Origin: Bacteroidales bacterium | GTDB taxonomy: Bacteria > Bacteroidota > Bacteroidia > Bacteroidales > UBA932 | Assembly (NCBI GenBank): GCA_017557535.1 | Contig: JAFYYM010000129.1 | Location: 1-42,734 of the forward strand | DNA: 42,734 nucleotides | Direction of reading: 5' to 3' | Part shown: in pieces, positions 27,387 to 36,373 of the stretch | Layout of the letters: every line of letters starts with the position of its first letter | Numbering within the stretch: the stretch's first letter is position 1 | The notes under the pieces: generated by a model | Databases searched by the model: none | Told to the model about the DNA's origin: nothing | What the model saw: the letters and a program-made list of their open reading frames with translations, nothing else | Position numbers and translations under genes: made by a program

Positions 27387-28202
27387 ATGGATTATTTCCA
27401 GGATAAGGTCATTATCGTGACGGGAGCCAGCTCGGGGATCGGGTTGGCTTCTGCCCGCTTGTTCGCTTCACGTGGAGCGAAGGTGGTGATGGCGGCCAGG
27501 TCTTACGATAAACTCGTGGAGTTAGCCCCTTCCGTGTGTCCTGATCCGGACAGGGTCCTTTGTGTGAAGACAGATGTCACGAGGGAGGATGATTGCAAGG
27601 ATCTGGTTGAGAAGACCATGGAAAGATTCGGCAAGATAGACATATTGGTCAATAATGCCGGTATATCCATGAGGGCTATGTTCAAGGATTTGGATCTTAG
27701 TGTCATCCGCTCCTTGATGGATGTCAACTTCTGGGGCACAGTGCAGTGCACCAAATATGCCTTGCCTTATCTTCTCGAGTCGAAAGGTCAGGTCGTGGGA
27801 GTTATCTCAATCGCCGGTTTCTCCGCTTTGCCCGCCAGGACTGGTTACTCGGCTTCGAAATATGCCGTCAGGGGCTTCCTCGACACGATAAGGATTGAGC
27901 ATCTTAAGGATGGTCTCAACGTCCTTGTCTTCGCTCCAGGATACACCGAGTCCAATGTACGCAAGGCGGCTCTTACCGCTGATGGAACTCCTCAAGGTGA
28001 GACCCCTTTGAAGGAGGAGAAACTTATGAGTGCCGAGGATTGCGCCCTCCATCTGGCGAAAGGCCTCGAGAAAAGGAAGTCTCAAGTGGTCCTTACCGGT
28101 TTAGGTAAGGCTACAGTGCTGGCTCATAACTTGTTCCCCCGCTTGACAGATAAACTCACATATGGCTACATAGCCAAAGAGACCGGGAGTCCATTCAAAT
28201 AG
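27387..28202 (+). CDS. SDR oxidoreductase, candidate 3-ketosphinganine reductase
   Basis: A 271-aa classical SDR with TGASSGIG (12-19), N89-N-A-G and the catalytic set S141, Y154, K158. The start lies 2 nt after the serine palmitoyltransferase stop, so the pair is almost certainly cotranscribed. The reaction that follows serine palmitoyltransferase is NADPH reduction of 3-ketosphinganine by an SDR, and this protein has the right size for it and a C-terminal extension (~200-271) beyond the core fold. The assignment is inferred from position; the sequence alone would only support SDR. Confidence 0.8.
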   Translation: MDYFQDKVIIVTGASSGIGLASARLFASRGAKVVMAARSYDKLVELAPSVCPDPDRVLCVKTDVTREDDCKDLVEKTMERFGKIDILVNNAGISMRAMFKDLDLSVIRSLMDVNFWGTVQCTKYALPYLLESKGQVVGVISIAGFSALPARTGYSASKYAVRGFLDTIRIEHLKDGLNVLVFAPGYTESNVRKAALTADGTPQGETPLKEEKLMSAEDCALHLAKGLEKRKSQVVLTGLGKATVLAHNLFPRLTDKLTYGYIAKETGSPFK

Positions 28203-28209
28203 AAAAGAC

Positions 28210-30252
28210 ATGAAAAAGCCGGAAGTCAATCTTAACTACAGGGTTGTGGTTCCCCTGGTCCTGATCTTCGTGATCCTCACTCTTGTGTTCCCGAGGAGCG
28301 CGAAGTTCGCCTATGACTACAGGAAGGGCTCTCCATGGACCCACGAGACACTTTTGGCGCAGTTCGATTTCCCGATTCTCAAGACCGAGGAGCAGATCCG
28401 CGAGGAGAGGAGCAAGAACAAGTCTGTGGTGATTCCGTACTACAGGTTTCGTAAGGATGTCGTGGATAACAGCTTGAAAGCCGCCGGTTCAATGGATCTA
28501 GGCGCTTATTCCTCGATACGCCCTCAAGTTGTCTCTTCCCTCGAGAATATCTATTCCCATGGTGTGGTCACTGATGAAGGGGTAAAGCTTGATAAAGGCG
28601 AGGATCCCACATCAGCCGTCGTGTATATCCAGAAAGACAAGAGGGCGGCGAAAAGACCTGCCTCAGAGGTGTACAAGGAGGCGGATGCCAGGGCCAAGTT
28701 GTTGTCTGATGTCTCAGCGAAGCATACCAAGTTCAATGTTGACTCGGTGCTCAGGGCCACTCATGTCTATGATCTTGTCACCCCTAACCTCGAATACGAT
28801 TCAAGGACAACCGACTTGGTCAATTCAGAATCTTCCCCCCGTCTCTCGACAACCCAAGGCTTTGTCAGCGCTGGCCAGCTGATTGTCTCTGAAGGGGAGA
28901 TTGTCACCTCTGAAATAGCCCAGATCCTTGATTCTTACAAGGTTGAGTATGAGAATAATATGGGTTATGGCGGCCCCAAGATCCTTTTCTGGCTAGGCAA
29001 TGCCTTGCTGGCTTTCGTGCTTACTTTGCTATTCTTCCTTGTCATCTATTTCCTCAACAAGAGGATTTTCAATGACACCAGGAGGTTTTGGTATCTTGTG
29101 CTGGTATTCTTGATAGCCGTGTTGACTACAATGATAGTCAACAAGTTCGCTCCGAAGTTCCTGTACATGGTGCCGTTCACTCTCACGGCCCTTTATCTCG
29201 AGGCGTTCTTCAAGAACAAGATGAACCTGCCCATTTGCGTGGTCTCGTTCATGCCTCTCCTCATCTTCGCCGCCAATGGGGTTCCGCTTTTCGTGATGTT
29301 CACGGTGGCGAGCGTGGTCGCTGTTTTCGCCTTCAAGTTCTTCAACCAAGGATGGCAGCAGTTCATAACGGCTGTAATCGTCTTTATCAGCTTGATGATC
29401 ACCTACTTCGCCTTCCGTTTCATAGGGATGGTCAGTGATGATCCTTACCAGGCTCTCTTATTCATGTTCATCGGCTCTATGCTCAATGTCGCCGGGTATC
29501 CCCTTATCTATCTATTCGAGAAGATGTTCGGCCTGGTGTCCAACTCACGTCTGCGCGAGCTCTGTGACACGAATAATCCTCTTCTCAGGGAACTCGAGAG
29601 GAAGGCCCCCGGCACTTTCCAGCATTCATTGCAGGTGATGAATATGGCCGACGCCGCCGCGAGGGCTATTGATGCCAACTCGTTGCTGGTACGAGCCGGC
29701 GCTTTATATCATGATATCGGCAAGATGTTGAACCCGACGTGTTTCATAGAGAATGACAGCCTTTCCGGCAATGGACCTCATTACCATGACGGCCTGTCTC
29801 CCAAAGAAAGCGCCGCGGCGATCATTAAGCACGTCCCGGATGGTGTTCAGCTTGCGAGGGATAATAATCTGCCGGAGCTCATAATCGATTTTATACGTAC
29901 TCATCACGGAACATCCAACACCAGATATTTCTATAACAAGTATCTCAATGAGGGCGGAGATCCCTCAGACGCCGACTGCTTCTTCTATAAAGGCGTCAAA
30001 CCACGTTCAAAGGAACAGGTCATCCTTATGCTTTGCGACAGTATTGAGGCTGCCGCCCGCACATTGAAAGACAATTCACCCGAGACATTCTCTGAGTTCG
30101 TCGAGAATATTGTCGAAGGCAAGATTATAATCGGCCAATTGGATGAGGCCGACATCTCGATCAGGCAACTCAACCTGGTCAAGGAAGTCCTGAAGGGATA
30201 TCTTTCCCAGATGTACCACGAGAGGGTGGTTTATCCTACCAGGACAAATTGA
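28210..30252 (+). CDS. PgpH-like 7TM-HD domain phosphodiesterase
   Basis: A 680-aa membrane protein. It has an N-terminal helix (about 12-28), a long extracytoplasmic region (to ~255), six to seven helices (about 258-430) and a cytoplasmic HD domain with H501-D502 in YHDIGKM and further metal-binding histidines in NGPHYHDGL and RTHHGTSN. This is the 7TMR-HD layout of PgpH, which hydrolyses cyclic di-AMP. It lies 7 nt after the SDR. The activity is inferred from the family; a role in another cyclic nucleotide or in lipid phosphate turnover cannot be excluded from the sequence. Confidence 0.85.
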   Translation: MKKPEVNLNYRVVVPLVLIFVILTLVFPRSAKFAYDYRKGSPWTHETLLAQFDFPILKTEEQIREERSKNKSVVIPYYRFRKDVVDNSLKAAGSMDLGAYSSIRPQVVSSLENIYSHGVVTDEGVKLDKGEDPTSAVVYIQKDKRAAKRPASEVYKEADARAKLLSDVSAKHTKFNVDSVLRATHVYDLVTPNLEYDSRTTDLVNSESSPRLSTTQGFVSAGQLIVSEGEIVTSEIAQILDSYKVEYENNMGYGGPKILFWLGNALLAFVLTLLFFLVIYFLNKRIFNDTRRFWYLVLVFLIAVLTTMIVNKFAPKFLYMVPFTLTALYLEAFFKNKMNLPICVVSFMPLLIFAANGVPLFVMFTVASVVAVFAFKFFNQGWQQFITAVIVFISLMITYFAFRFIGMVSDDPYQALLFMFIGSMLNVAGYPLIYLFEKMFGLVSNSRLRELCDTNNPLLRELERKAPGTFQHSLQVMNMADAAARAIDANSLLVRAGALYHDIGKMLNPTCFIENDSLSGNGPHYHDGLSPKESAAAIIKHVPDGVQLARDNNLPELIIDFIRTHHGTSNTRYFYNKYLNEGGDPSDADCFFYKGVKPRSKEQVILMLCDSIEAAARTLKDNSPETFSEFVENIVEGKIIIGQLDEADISIRQLNLVKEVLKGYLSQMYHERVVYPTRTN

Positions 30253-30282
30253 TAATGATTATTAAAATTTAAAGATTATATT

Positions 30283-31596
30283 ATGGAAGTAATTAAGAAT
30301 CAGGTCGATGACCTTAACATCGAAGTCACTATCAATCTCAAGGGAGAGGATTACGCTGAGCAGGAGAAGAAAAGACTGGCCGCCTATAGAAGAAGCGCCG
30401 ACTTCAAGGGTTTCCGCAAAGGAATGGTCCCTGCTCAGCTGGTGAAGAAAATCTATGGTGACCAGGCCCTTTATGAGACAATCAACTCCATTGTCTCTGA
30501 GCAGCTTGACAAGTTCATCAAAGACAACGATCTTCACATCCTCGGCGAGCCTATCGGAAGCGAATCCCAGAAGGAGAATGAATGGGTCGATGGGGCTGAT
30601 TTCGAGTTCAAGTTCGATCTTGGTCTTTCTCCCAAGATCGATTTTGAGGTTACCAAGGAAGATAAGCTGCCTTATTACAAGATCACAGTCACAGAGGATG
30701 CGAAGGCCAAGATGAAGGAGAATATTCTCAGGCAGTACGGCCAGCTCGAGGAAGGGGCTGAGGCTGGAGAGGACGACTATGTCGTTGTCGATTTCAAGCA
30801 GGGAGAGAAAGTCGTCGAGGGTGTTTATGTAGCCGTGAACAAGGTTGAGGGAACCGCCAAGAAGAAGTTTGTCGGAGCAAAGGTCGACGACAAGATCAAA
30901 GTTGATGTCAACAAGGCTTTCACCAATGAGACAGACCGTGCCTCTATGCTTAAGATGAAGAAAGAGGAACTCGCTGAAATGGATCCCAAGTGGGAGGCTA
31001 CTGTGGTGAATGTCAAGACCTTCGTGCCTGCTTCTGAGAATCAGGAGACTTATGATAAGGTGTTCGGCAAAGATGCTGTGAAGACTCCTGAGGAATTTGA
31101 CGCCAAGATAACGGAAAGGCTTGAGAACGAGTACAAGCAGGAGGCTGATTACAGGCTTTCCCGTGACATCCGCAAGTACTTTGTCGACAAGGCTGGTGTC
31201 CAGGTACCCGAGGCTTTCCTCAAGAGGTGGCTGTATGAGAGCAACAAGGAGAAACTCTCCAAGGAGGAGGTTGACAAAGAGTTTGACTCATTCCTGGAGG
31301 ATTTCCGTTGGCAGCTTACTCGTGGTTATCTGATGAAGAAACTTGATCTCAAGATCGAGGATAAGGACATGGTTGACGCGGCTAAGGCTTATGCCTCTTA
31401 TCAGTACGCCATGTATGGAATGGGCAACGTTCCAGAGCAGTTCATCACTGACGCCGCCATGAATATCCTGAAGGATGAGCACCAGATCCGCAATATTGAG
31501 GAAAGTGTTGAGAATGAGAAGGTTGTCGCGGCTGTAAAGAACCTCGTTTCCTTCCAGAACAAGAAAATCTCTGAAGAGAAATTCCGCGCTTTATAA
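30283..31596 (+). CDS. tig: Trigger factor (ribosome-associated chaperone)
   Basis: A 437-aa chaperone that binds nascent chains at the ribosome exit tunnel. The N-terminal ribosome-binding region contains the signature GFRKGMVPAQLVKKIYG (about residues 45-61; GFRxGxxP in the family). The central domain (about 145-250) corresponds to the FKBP-like fold but its usual substrate-pocket residues are not obvious, as in many Bacteroidota forms. A long helical C-terminal arm completes it. clpP starts one base after the stop, giving the common tig-clpP-clpX order. Confidence 0.95.
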   Translation: MEVIKNQVDDLNIEVTINLKGEDYAEQEKKRLAAYRRSADFKGFRKGMVPAQLVKKIYGDQALYETINSIVSEQLDKFIKDNDLHILGEPIGSESQKENEWVDGADFEFKFDLGLSPKIDFEVTKEDKLPYYKITVTEDAKAKMKENILRQYGQLEEGAEAGEDDYVVVDFKQGEKVVEGVYVAVNKVEGTAKKKFVGAKVDDKIKVDVNKAFTNETDRASMLKMKKEELAEMDPKWEATVVNVKTFVPASENQETYDKVFGKDAVKTPEEFDAKITERLENEYKQEADYRLSRDIRKYFVDKAGVQVPEAFLKRWLYESNKEKLSKEEVDKEFDSFLEDFRWQLTRGYLMKKLDLKIEDKDMVDAAKAYASYQYAMYGMGNVPEQFITDAAMNILKDEHQIRNIEESVENEKVVAAVKNLVSFQNKKISEEKFRAL

Positions 31597-31597
31597 T

Positions 31598-32266
31598 ATG
31601 GACGAATTCAAGAAATACGCAGTCAAGGGTCTGGGGCTTAGCTCTATGACCTTGGACCGTTACCAGAGGGCGACGGACGCCTACATCAATCCCACTATCA
31701 TAGAGGAAAGGAAACTCAATGTGGCCTCGATGGACGTCTTCAGTCGTCTGATGATGGACAGGATCATTTTCCTGGGTGTTCCGATTGACGATGATGTCGC
31801 GAACATCATCCAGGCCCAGCTCCTTTTCCTGGCCTCGACCGATTCTGGAGCTGACATCTCCCTTTATATCAACACTCCTGGAGGCCAGGTGACCTCTGGT
31901 TTGGCCATCTATGACACCATGCAGCTGGTCGAGCCCGATGTGGCCACGATTTGCACAGGAATGGCGGCCTCGATGGGTTCGGTGCTTCTTTGCGCCGGGG
32001 CGAAAGGCAAGCGTTCCTGCCTGCCACACTCCAGGGTCCTGATCCATCAGCCTCTCGGAGGCGCTCAGGGTCAGGCATCAGATATAATGATAGCGGCCAA
32101 GGAGATTGAGAAGACTCGCAAGGAACTCTACGAAATCATCTCCCAGCACTCTGGCCAGCCTTATGAGAAGGTTTTCGCGGACGCCGACCGTGACTTCTGG
32201 ATGACAGCCCAGGAGGCTCTTGATTACGGTATGGTGGACGAGATCCTCTCCAAGAAATCCAAGTGA
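31598..32266 (+). CDS. clpP: ATP-dependent Clp protease proteolytic subunit
   Basis: A 222-aa serine peptidase that forms the double-heptamer chamber of ClpXP. The catalytic triad is S125 in GMAASMG, H150 in RVLIHQP and D199 in DADRDF, with the same spacing as in E. coli ClpP (Ser to His 25, His to Asp 49). It follows tig by one base and its stop codon overlaps the clpX start (TGATG). Confidence 0.97.
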   Translation: MDEFKKYAVKGLGLSSMTLDRYQRATDAYINPTIIEERKLNVASMDVFSRLMMDRIIFLGVPIDDDVANIIQAQLLFLASTDSGADISLYINTPGGQVTSGLAIYDTMQLVEPDVATICTGMAASMGSVLLCAGAKGKRSCLPHSRVLIHQPLGGAQGQASDIMIAAKEIEKTRKELYEIISQHSGQPYEKVFADADRDFWMTAQEALDYGMVDEILSKKSK

Positions 32267-33492
32267 TGGCCCAGAAAGGTTCATCACAAAGGCATTGCAT
32301 GTTCTGTGGCAGGAAAGAATCAGAGGTTCCGTTCCTGCTTCAGGGTCTTGATGGTTTTATCTGCAGCGACTGCGTGGAGCTGGCGCACGATTATATCGCT
32401 GACACAGTCCAGAAATCGGTTGCGAAAAGCACTTCGGAGCGTATCGAAGATAAGGATAAGCCCGCCGACATCAAGGCCTTCCTGGACCAGTACGTGATAG
32501 GTCAGGACAGGGCGAAAAAGATGCTGTCGGTCGCTGTCTATAACCACTATAAAAGAATCAATCACAACCTTGTGGACAAGCCTGACGATGGGGTAGAACT
32601 GGAGAAGTCGAACATTCTCCTGGTTGGCCCTACCGGAACTGGCAAGACATTGTTAGCCAAGACCATAGCTAAGATGCTGGGTGTCCCGTTCACAATCGTG
32701 GACGCTACTGTCTTGACCGAGGCCGGATATGTTGGAGAGGATGTTGAGAGCATTCTCACACGTCTTCTCCAGGAGGCTGACTTCGATGTCGCCAAGGCTG
32801 AGAGGGGTATAGTGTTCATAGATGAGATAGACAAGATAGCCCGCAAGAGCGACAATCCTTCAATAACCCGTGATGTGTCGGGAGAGGGAGTGCAGCAAGC
32901 TATGCTCAAGCTATTGGAGGGCAATGTGATAAATGTTCCGCCTAAGGGAGGCCGCAAACATCCTGAGCAGGAGTTTATCCACGTCGACACTCAGAATATC
33001 CTTTTCATATGCGGTGGCGCTTTCGAAGGGATTGAAAGACGTATCGCGCAGCGACTTAACACCCAAGTCATCGGGTTCGGTGCTTCCCGGAAGCAGAAAA
33101 TCGACAAGGAGAATCTCCTTAAATATGTCGATGCTCAGGATATGAGGGCCTATGGCCTTATCCCAGAGATTATCGGTCGCCTTCCTGTAATCACATACTT
33201 GGATGCCCTTGACAGGGATGCCCTTTTGAGGATACTCACTGAGCCTAAAAACGCTGTCTTGAAGCAGTACGCCAAACTCTTCGAGATGGATGGCATGACA
33301 CTCAAGATCGGGGAGGGTGTAAAGGAGTTGATAGTAGACACGGCTATCAAGAACAAGCTGGGAGCCAGGGGGTTACGTTCAATTTGTGAGAAGATCTTCG
33401 ATGACGCTATGTTCGACGCCCCTTCATCTGGACAAAAGACGTTCACAGTATCTTTAGCTTATGCCAAAAAGAAATTGGCAGACAATTTATGA
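32266..33492 (+). CDS. clpX: ATP-dependent Clp protease ATPase subunit
   Basis: A 408-aa AAA+ unfoldase. The N-terminal zinc domain has C11-x2-C14 and C33-x2-C36; Walker A is GPTGTGKT (121-128); Walker B is [10 protein letters not shown]; and the ClpX pore-region motif GGRKHP follows. ATG at 32266 overlaps the clpP stop (TGATG); an in-frame GTG lies one codon earlier. The stop shares ATGA with the GH43 gene, so a glycan enzyme may be translated in step with it. Confidence 0.97.
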   Translation: MAQKGSSQRHCMFCGRKESEVPFLLQGLDGFICSDCVELAHDYIADTVQKSVAKSTSERIEDKDKPADIKAFLDQYVIGQDRAKKMLSVAVYNHYKRINHNLVDKPDDGVELEKSNILLVGPTGTGKTLLAKTIAKMLGVPFTIVDATVLTEAGYVGEDVESILTRLLQEADFDVAKAERGIVFIDEIDKIARKSDNPSITRDVSGEGVQQAMLKLLEGNVINVPPKGGRKHPEQEFIHVDTQNILFICGGAFEGIERRIAQRLNTQVIGFGASRKQKIDKENLLKYVDAQDMRAYGLIPEIIGRLPVITYLDALDRDALLRILTEPKNAVLKQYAKLFEMDGMTLKIGEGVKELIVDTAIKNKLGARGLRSICEKIFDDAMFDAPSSGQKTFTVSLAYAKKKLADNL

Positions 33493-34583
33493 GAGCTTTT
33501 ATTAAGACTTATTTGATTGTGGGGGCGGCTTTGTTTTTGGCCGCTTCCGCTTTTATTACCAGTTGCGACCGCCAGGAAGTCCAGGAAGTCTACAATAATC
33601 CGGTCATGGCAAGTGATTGCCCTGATCCTTCGATTCTGGATAACCGGTCCAGGGACGGGTATTATTACGCTTATTCCACAAGGATTAGACTTGGTGAAGG
33701 GTTCTGCCAGATTCCGGTCTACAGGAGTGTGAATCTCGTTGATTGGGGATTGGTTGGAGAGGCGTTTCCGTCCGGAACCTGCCCCTCCTGGGAGCCTGAT
33801 GGCGTCCTCTGGGCACCGGATATCAATTTCATAGACGGGAAATATGTCCTGTATTACGCTATGGGGGTTTGGGGAGACCATGACAAAAGCGCTTCCGGAG
33901 TCGCTGTCTCGGATTCTCCGACAGGACCGTTCGAGGACAAAGGGATGCTTGTCTCAATGTCCAACACTGGAGTGGGTAACTCTATAGATCCCAATTACTT
34001 CGAGGATACAGACGGACGTAAATATCTCTACTGGGGGAGCCTGCGGCACCGTACAGATGTCGAAGCAGGTCGTAAGTCAGGAGTGTATGTGGTGGAACTG
34101 ACTGAAGATGGTCTGGCGCTTAAGCCCGGTAGCGAACCGGTGAAGGTTGCTGGAGATTTGATGGAGGGTACATATGTTCATAAGAGGGGGAAGTATTACT
34201 ATCTTTTCGCCTCGGAAGGATCTTGTTGTGAGGGTGCGAACAGTACTTACCATGTGATCGTAGGTCGTTCCAAGAGTCCTATGGGGCCGTTTGTGAGTCG
34301 TAGCGGGAGGTCTATGATAGCAGGGGATGATGGGATTTATGACGAGGTTATCCTTAGGGGAGACCCCGATATGGTTTTCTGCGGCCCGGGCCATAACGCG
34401 GAAATAGTTACAGATGATAAAGGTCACGACTGGATGACCTACCACTCCTATTGGGAAGGCAATGGTTATAAAGGTCGCTGTATGAATATGGACCGGGTGT
34501 ACTGGACCAGGGACGGTTGGCCATATTTTAAGGACGGGGTACCGTCGAAGACTGCGGAAGCTCCAGTGTTCAAAAGGAAATAA
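33489..34583 (+). CDS. GH43-family glycoside hydrolase lipoprotein
   Basis: A 364-aa five-bladed beta-propeller enzyme of the arabinanase/xylosidase family. The signal peptide ends FITSC with the acylated cysteine C26, so it is lipid-anchored. The three catalytic acids are visible: D46 in DCPDPSIL (base), D167 in NSIDPNYF (pKa modulator) and E226 in EGTYV (acid), with WAPD at 108-111. These match endo-arabinanase-like GH43 proteins, although subfamily and substrate (arabinan, arabinoxylan or xylan) are undecided. The start ATGA overlaps the clpX stop. No susC/susD pair, transporter or regulator for a utilization locus is nearby. Confidence 0.88.
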   Translation: MRAFIKTYLIVGAALFLAASAFITSCDRQEVQEVYNNPVMASDCPDPSILDNRSRDGYYYAYSTRIRLGEGFCQIPVYRSVNLVDWGLVGEAFPSGTCPSWEPDGVLWAPDINFIDGKYVLYYAMGVWGDHDKSASGVAVSDSPTGPFEDKGMLVSMSNTGVGNSIDPNYFEDTDGRKYLYWGSLRHRTDVEAGRKSGVYVVELTEDGLALKPGSEPVKVAGDLMEGTYVHKRGKYYYLFASEGSCCEGANSTYHVIVGRSKSPMGPFVSRSGRSMIAGDDGIYDEVILRGDPDMVFCGPGHNAEIVTDDKGHDWMTYHSYWEGNGYKGRCMNMDRVYWTRDGWPYFKDGVPSKTAEAPVFKRK

Positions 34584-34590
34584 GGCTGTT

Positions 34591-35847
34591 ATGTGGCGAG
34601 AATCGGACACATTGAGACTATTAAGCCTTTTCTCTGGTTGCGGGGGAATGGATCTGGGATTTGAGGGGGCGTTTATATGCCATGAAAAGTCGGTTCCCGC
34701 TGGCAGAGGATGGATTGACAGGACCATTGACCAGAATTGGACGTTGCTCAAGAAAAACAGGTTCACTACCGTTTTTGCCAATGACATACTTGAGGAGGCG
34801 GATCTGGCATGGAACCAGTATATGGGCCGCTTCGGTAAAGACCCATCCATATATCACCTGGGGAGCATTGTCGAACTTGTTAAACGTCATCATTCAGGCG
34901 AGAAGGTTTTCCCTGAGAATATTGATGTTGTCACCGGGGGATTCCCTTGCCAGGACTTCAGTATTGCCGGGAAACGCCTGGGGTTCAATTCTGTAACATC
35001 ACATGATGGGACCAAGTTACCTGAGGAGGCTCCCTCCGAGGAGAATAGGGGAAAGCTGTATTACTGGATGAAACAGGTCATAGATATCGTGAAGCCTAAA
35101 GTGTTTATCGCCGAGAATGTCAAGGGACTCACGAATCTGGGCAATGTCAAGGAGATCATTCAGAAAGATTTCGCGGAGGCTGATGGCGATGGTTATCTGG
35201 TACTTCCTCCAAGGGTGCTTCACGCGGGGGATTACGGTGTCCCGGAGACCAGGGAGAGAGTGATTTTCATCGGTTTGAGGCGTTCTGCCCTTATGCCTGG
35301 GATAAGGAAGATAATGGAAAGTGGCGATATTCCTCCAGAATACAGTCCATATCCTGTACAGACTCATAAATATACCAAGGATTCAGCCGGAATCTTGCCC
35401 CCAGTAACTTGCAGGGATGTTTTTTGTGATCTGAAGGAGCCTGCTGATAGCGAAGATCTGTCCCAGCGCTTCTATTCTAAGGCGAAATACATGGGCAAGC
35501 ATTGCCAAGGGCAGGCGGAGATCCATCTTGACGGCCTGGGTCCTACAATCCGTTCCGAGCATCACGGTAATATTGAATACCGGAGGTTGTCAGCCGAACA
35601 TGGCGGGAAATTGACCGCAGAATTGGAAGCCGGGCTTAAAGAGCGTCGGCTCACACCAAGGGAATGTGCTCTGATCCAGACATTTCCGCCTGATTATCCC
35701 TTTGTCTCCCACAAAGAAGCGAGCAAACGATTCAAAGTCTCCCAGTCCGGAGCCTACAAAGTCATTGGTAATGCTGTCCCTCCGATGCTTGCTTACAACA
35801 TAGCCCGCCGTCTCCAGGATCTCTGGCCGGTATTATTCGAGAATTAA
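34591..35847 (+). CDS. DNA (cytosine-5) methyltransferase (Dcm-like)
   Basis: A 418-aa C5-cytosine methyltransferase that transfers methyl groups from S-adenosylmethionine. The motifs occur in order: I FSGCGGMDLGF (14-24), IV GGFPC with the catalytic C120, VI ENV (175-177), VIII ETRERV, IX LTPRECALIQTFP and X VIGNAVPP. The recognition region lies between VIII and IX, where IRSEHHGNIEYRRL is seen; the target site is unknown. It lies 7 nt after GH43 and 5 nt before a Vsr gene. No restriction endonuclease is present, so it is an orphan or Dcm-type enzyme. Confidence 0.94.
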   Translation: MWRESDTLRLLSLFSGCGGMDLGFEGAFICHEKSVPAGRGWIDRTIDQNWTLLKKNRFTTVFANDILEEADLAWNQYMGRFGKDPSIYHLGSIVELVKRHHSGEKVFPENIDVVTGGFPCQDFSIAGKRLGFNSVTSHDGTKLPEEAPSEENRGKLYYWMKQVIDIVKPKVFIAENVKGLTNLGNVKEIIQKDFAEADGDGYLVLPPRVLHAGDYGVPETRERVIFIGLRRSALMPGIRKIMESGDIPPEYSPYPVQTHKYTKDSAGILPPVTCRDVFCDLKEPADSEDLSQRFYSKAKYMGKHCQGQAEIHLDGLGPTIRSEHHGNIEYRRLSAEHGGKLTAELEAGLKERRLTPRECALIQTFPPDYPFVSHKEASKRFKVSQSGAYKVIGNAVPPMLAYNIARRLQDLWPVLFEN

Positions 35848-35852
35848 GATCT

Positions 35853-36344
35853 ATGGCAGACAAGATGACTCCTGCGCAGCGCCATCACTGCATGGCTAGC
35901 ATCAAAGGGAAGGATACAAAGCCCGAGATGCTTGTCAGGCGTTATCTCCATGGTCACGGATTCCGGTATTCGCTTCATTCAAAGAGACTTCCGGGGAAGC
36001 CGGACCTTGTCTTGAGAAAATACCACTCTGTGATATTCGTCAACGGATGTTTCTGGCATGCTCACCCGGGATGCTCCAGTTACAGGAAGCCAAGTTCCAA
36101 CATCGAATTCTGGGAAGAGAAGGTCTGGCGCAACAAGGAGCGTGATGCCGCGGATGTGGCTGCATTGGAGAGTCTGGGATGGCATGTGATGGTCGTTTGG
36201 GAGTGCGAGCTATCCAAGTCCCGTTTCGAGTCGACCATGGACAATCTTGTCGCCGGTTTGAGGCATTATCTGGAGGTGGAGCATATCCATAGGATTCCGC
36301 TCTCTGTCAGGAGGATGTCCAATCAGGATCCGTCAGAAATGTAG
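35853..36344 (+). CDS. vsr: Very short patch repair endonuclease
   Basis: A 163-aa nicking enzyme that corrects T:G mismatches arising when 5-methylcytosine is deaminated. The catalytic residues D51 in GKPDLVL and H69 in CFWHAH, and the zinc ligands C66, H71 and C74, match the E. coli Vsr layout, with D51 and H69 at the same residue numbers. A further cysteine in WECEL probably completes the zinc site. It follows the methyltransferase gene by 5 nt, as expected for a functional Dcm-Vsr pair. Confidence 0.95.
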   Translation: MADKMTPAQRHHCMASIKGKDTKPEMLVRRYLHGHGFRYSLHSKRLPGKPDLVLRKYHSVIFVNGCFWHAHPGCSSYRKPSSNIEFWEEKVWRNKERDAADVAALESLGWHVMVVWECELSKSRFESTMDNLVAGLRHYLEVEHIHRIPLSVRRMSNQDPSEM

Positions 36345-36373
36345 AATAGGTCATAATCATTATTATCAGCGAG

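Noticed and set aside
36345-36373. An operator-like ATAAT...ATTAT repeat before the symporter
   Set aside because: It is too short and too AT-rich to be distinguished from chance in a 29-nt gap.
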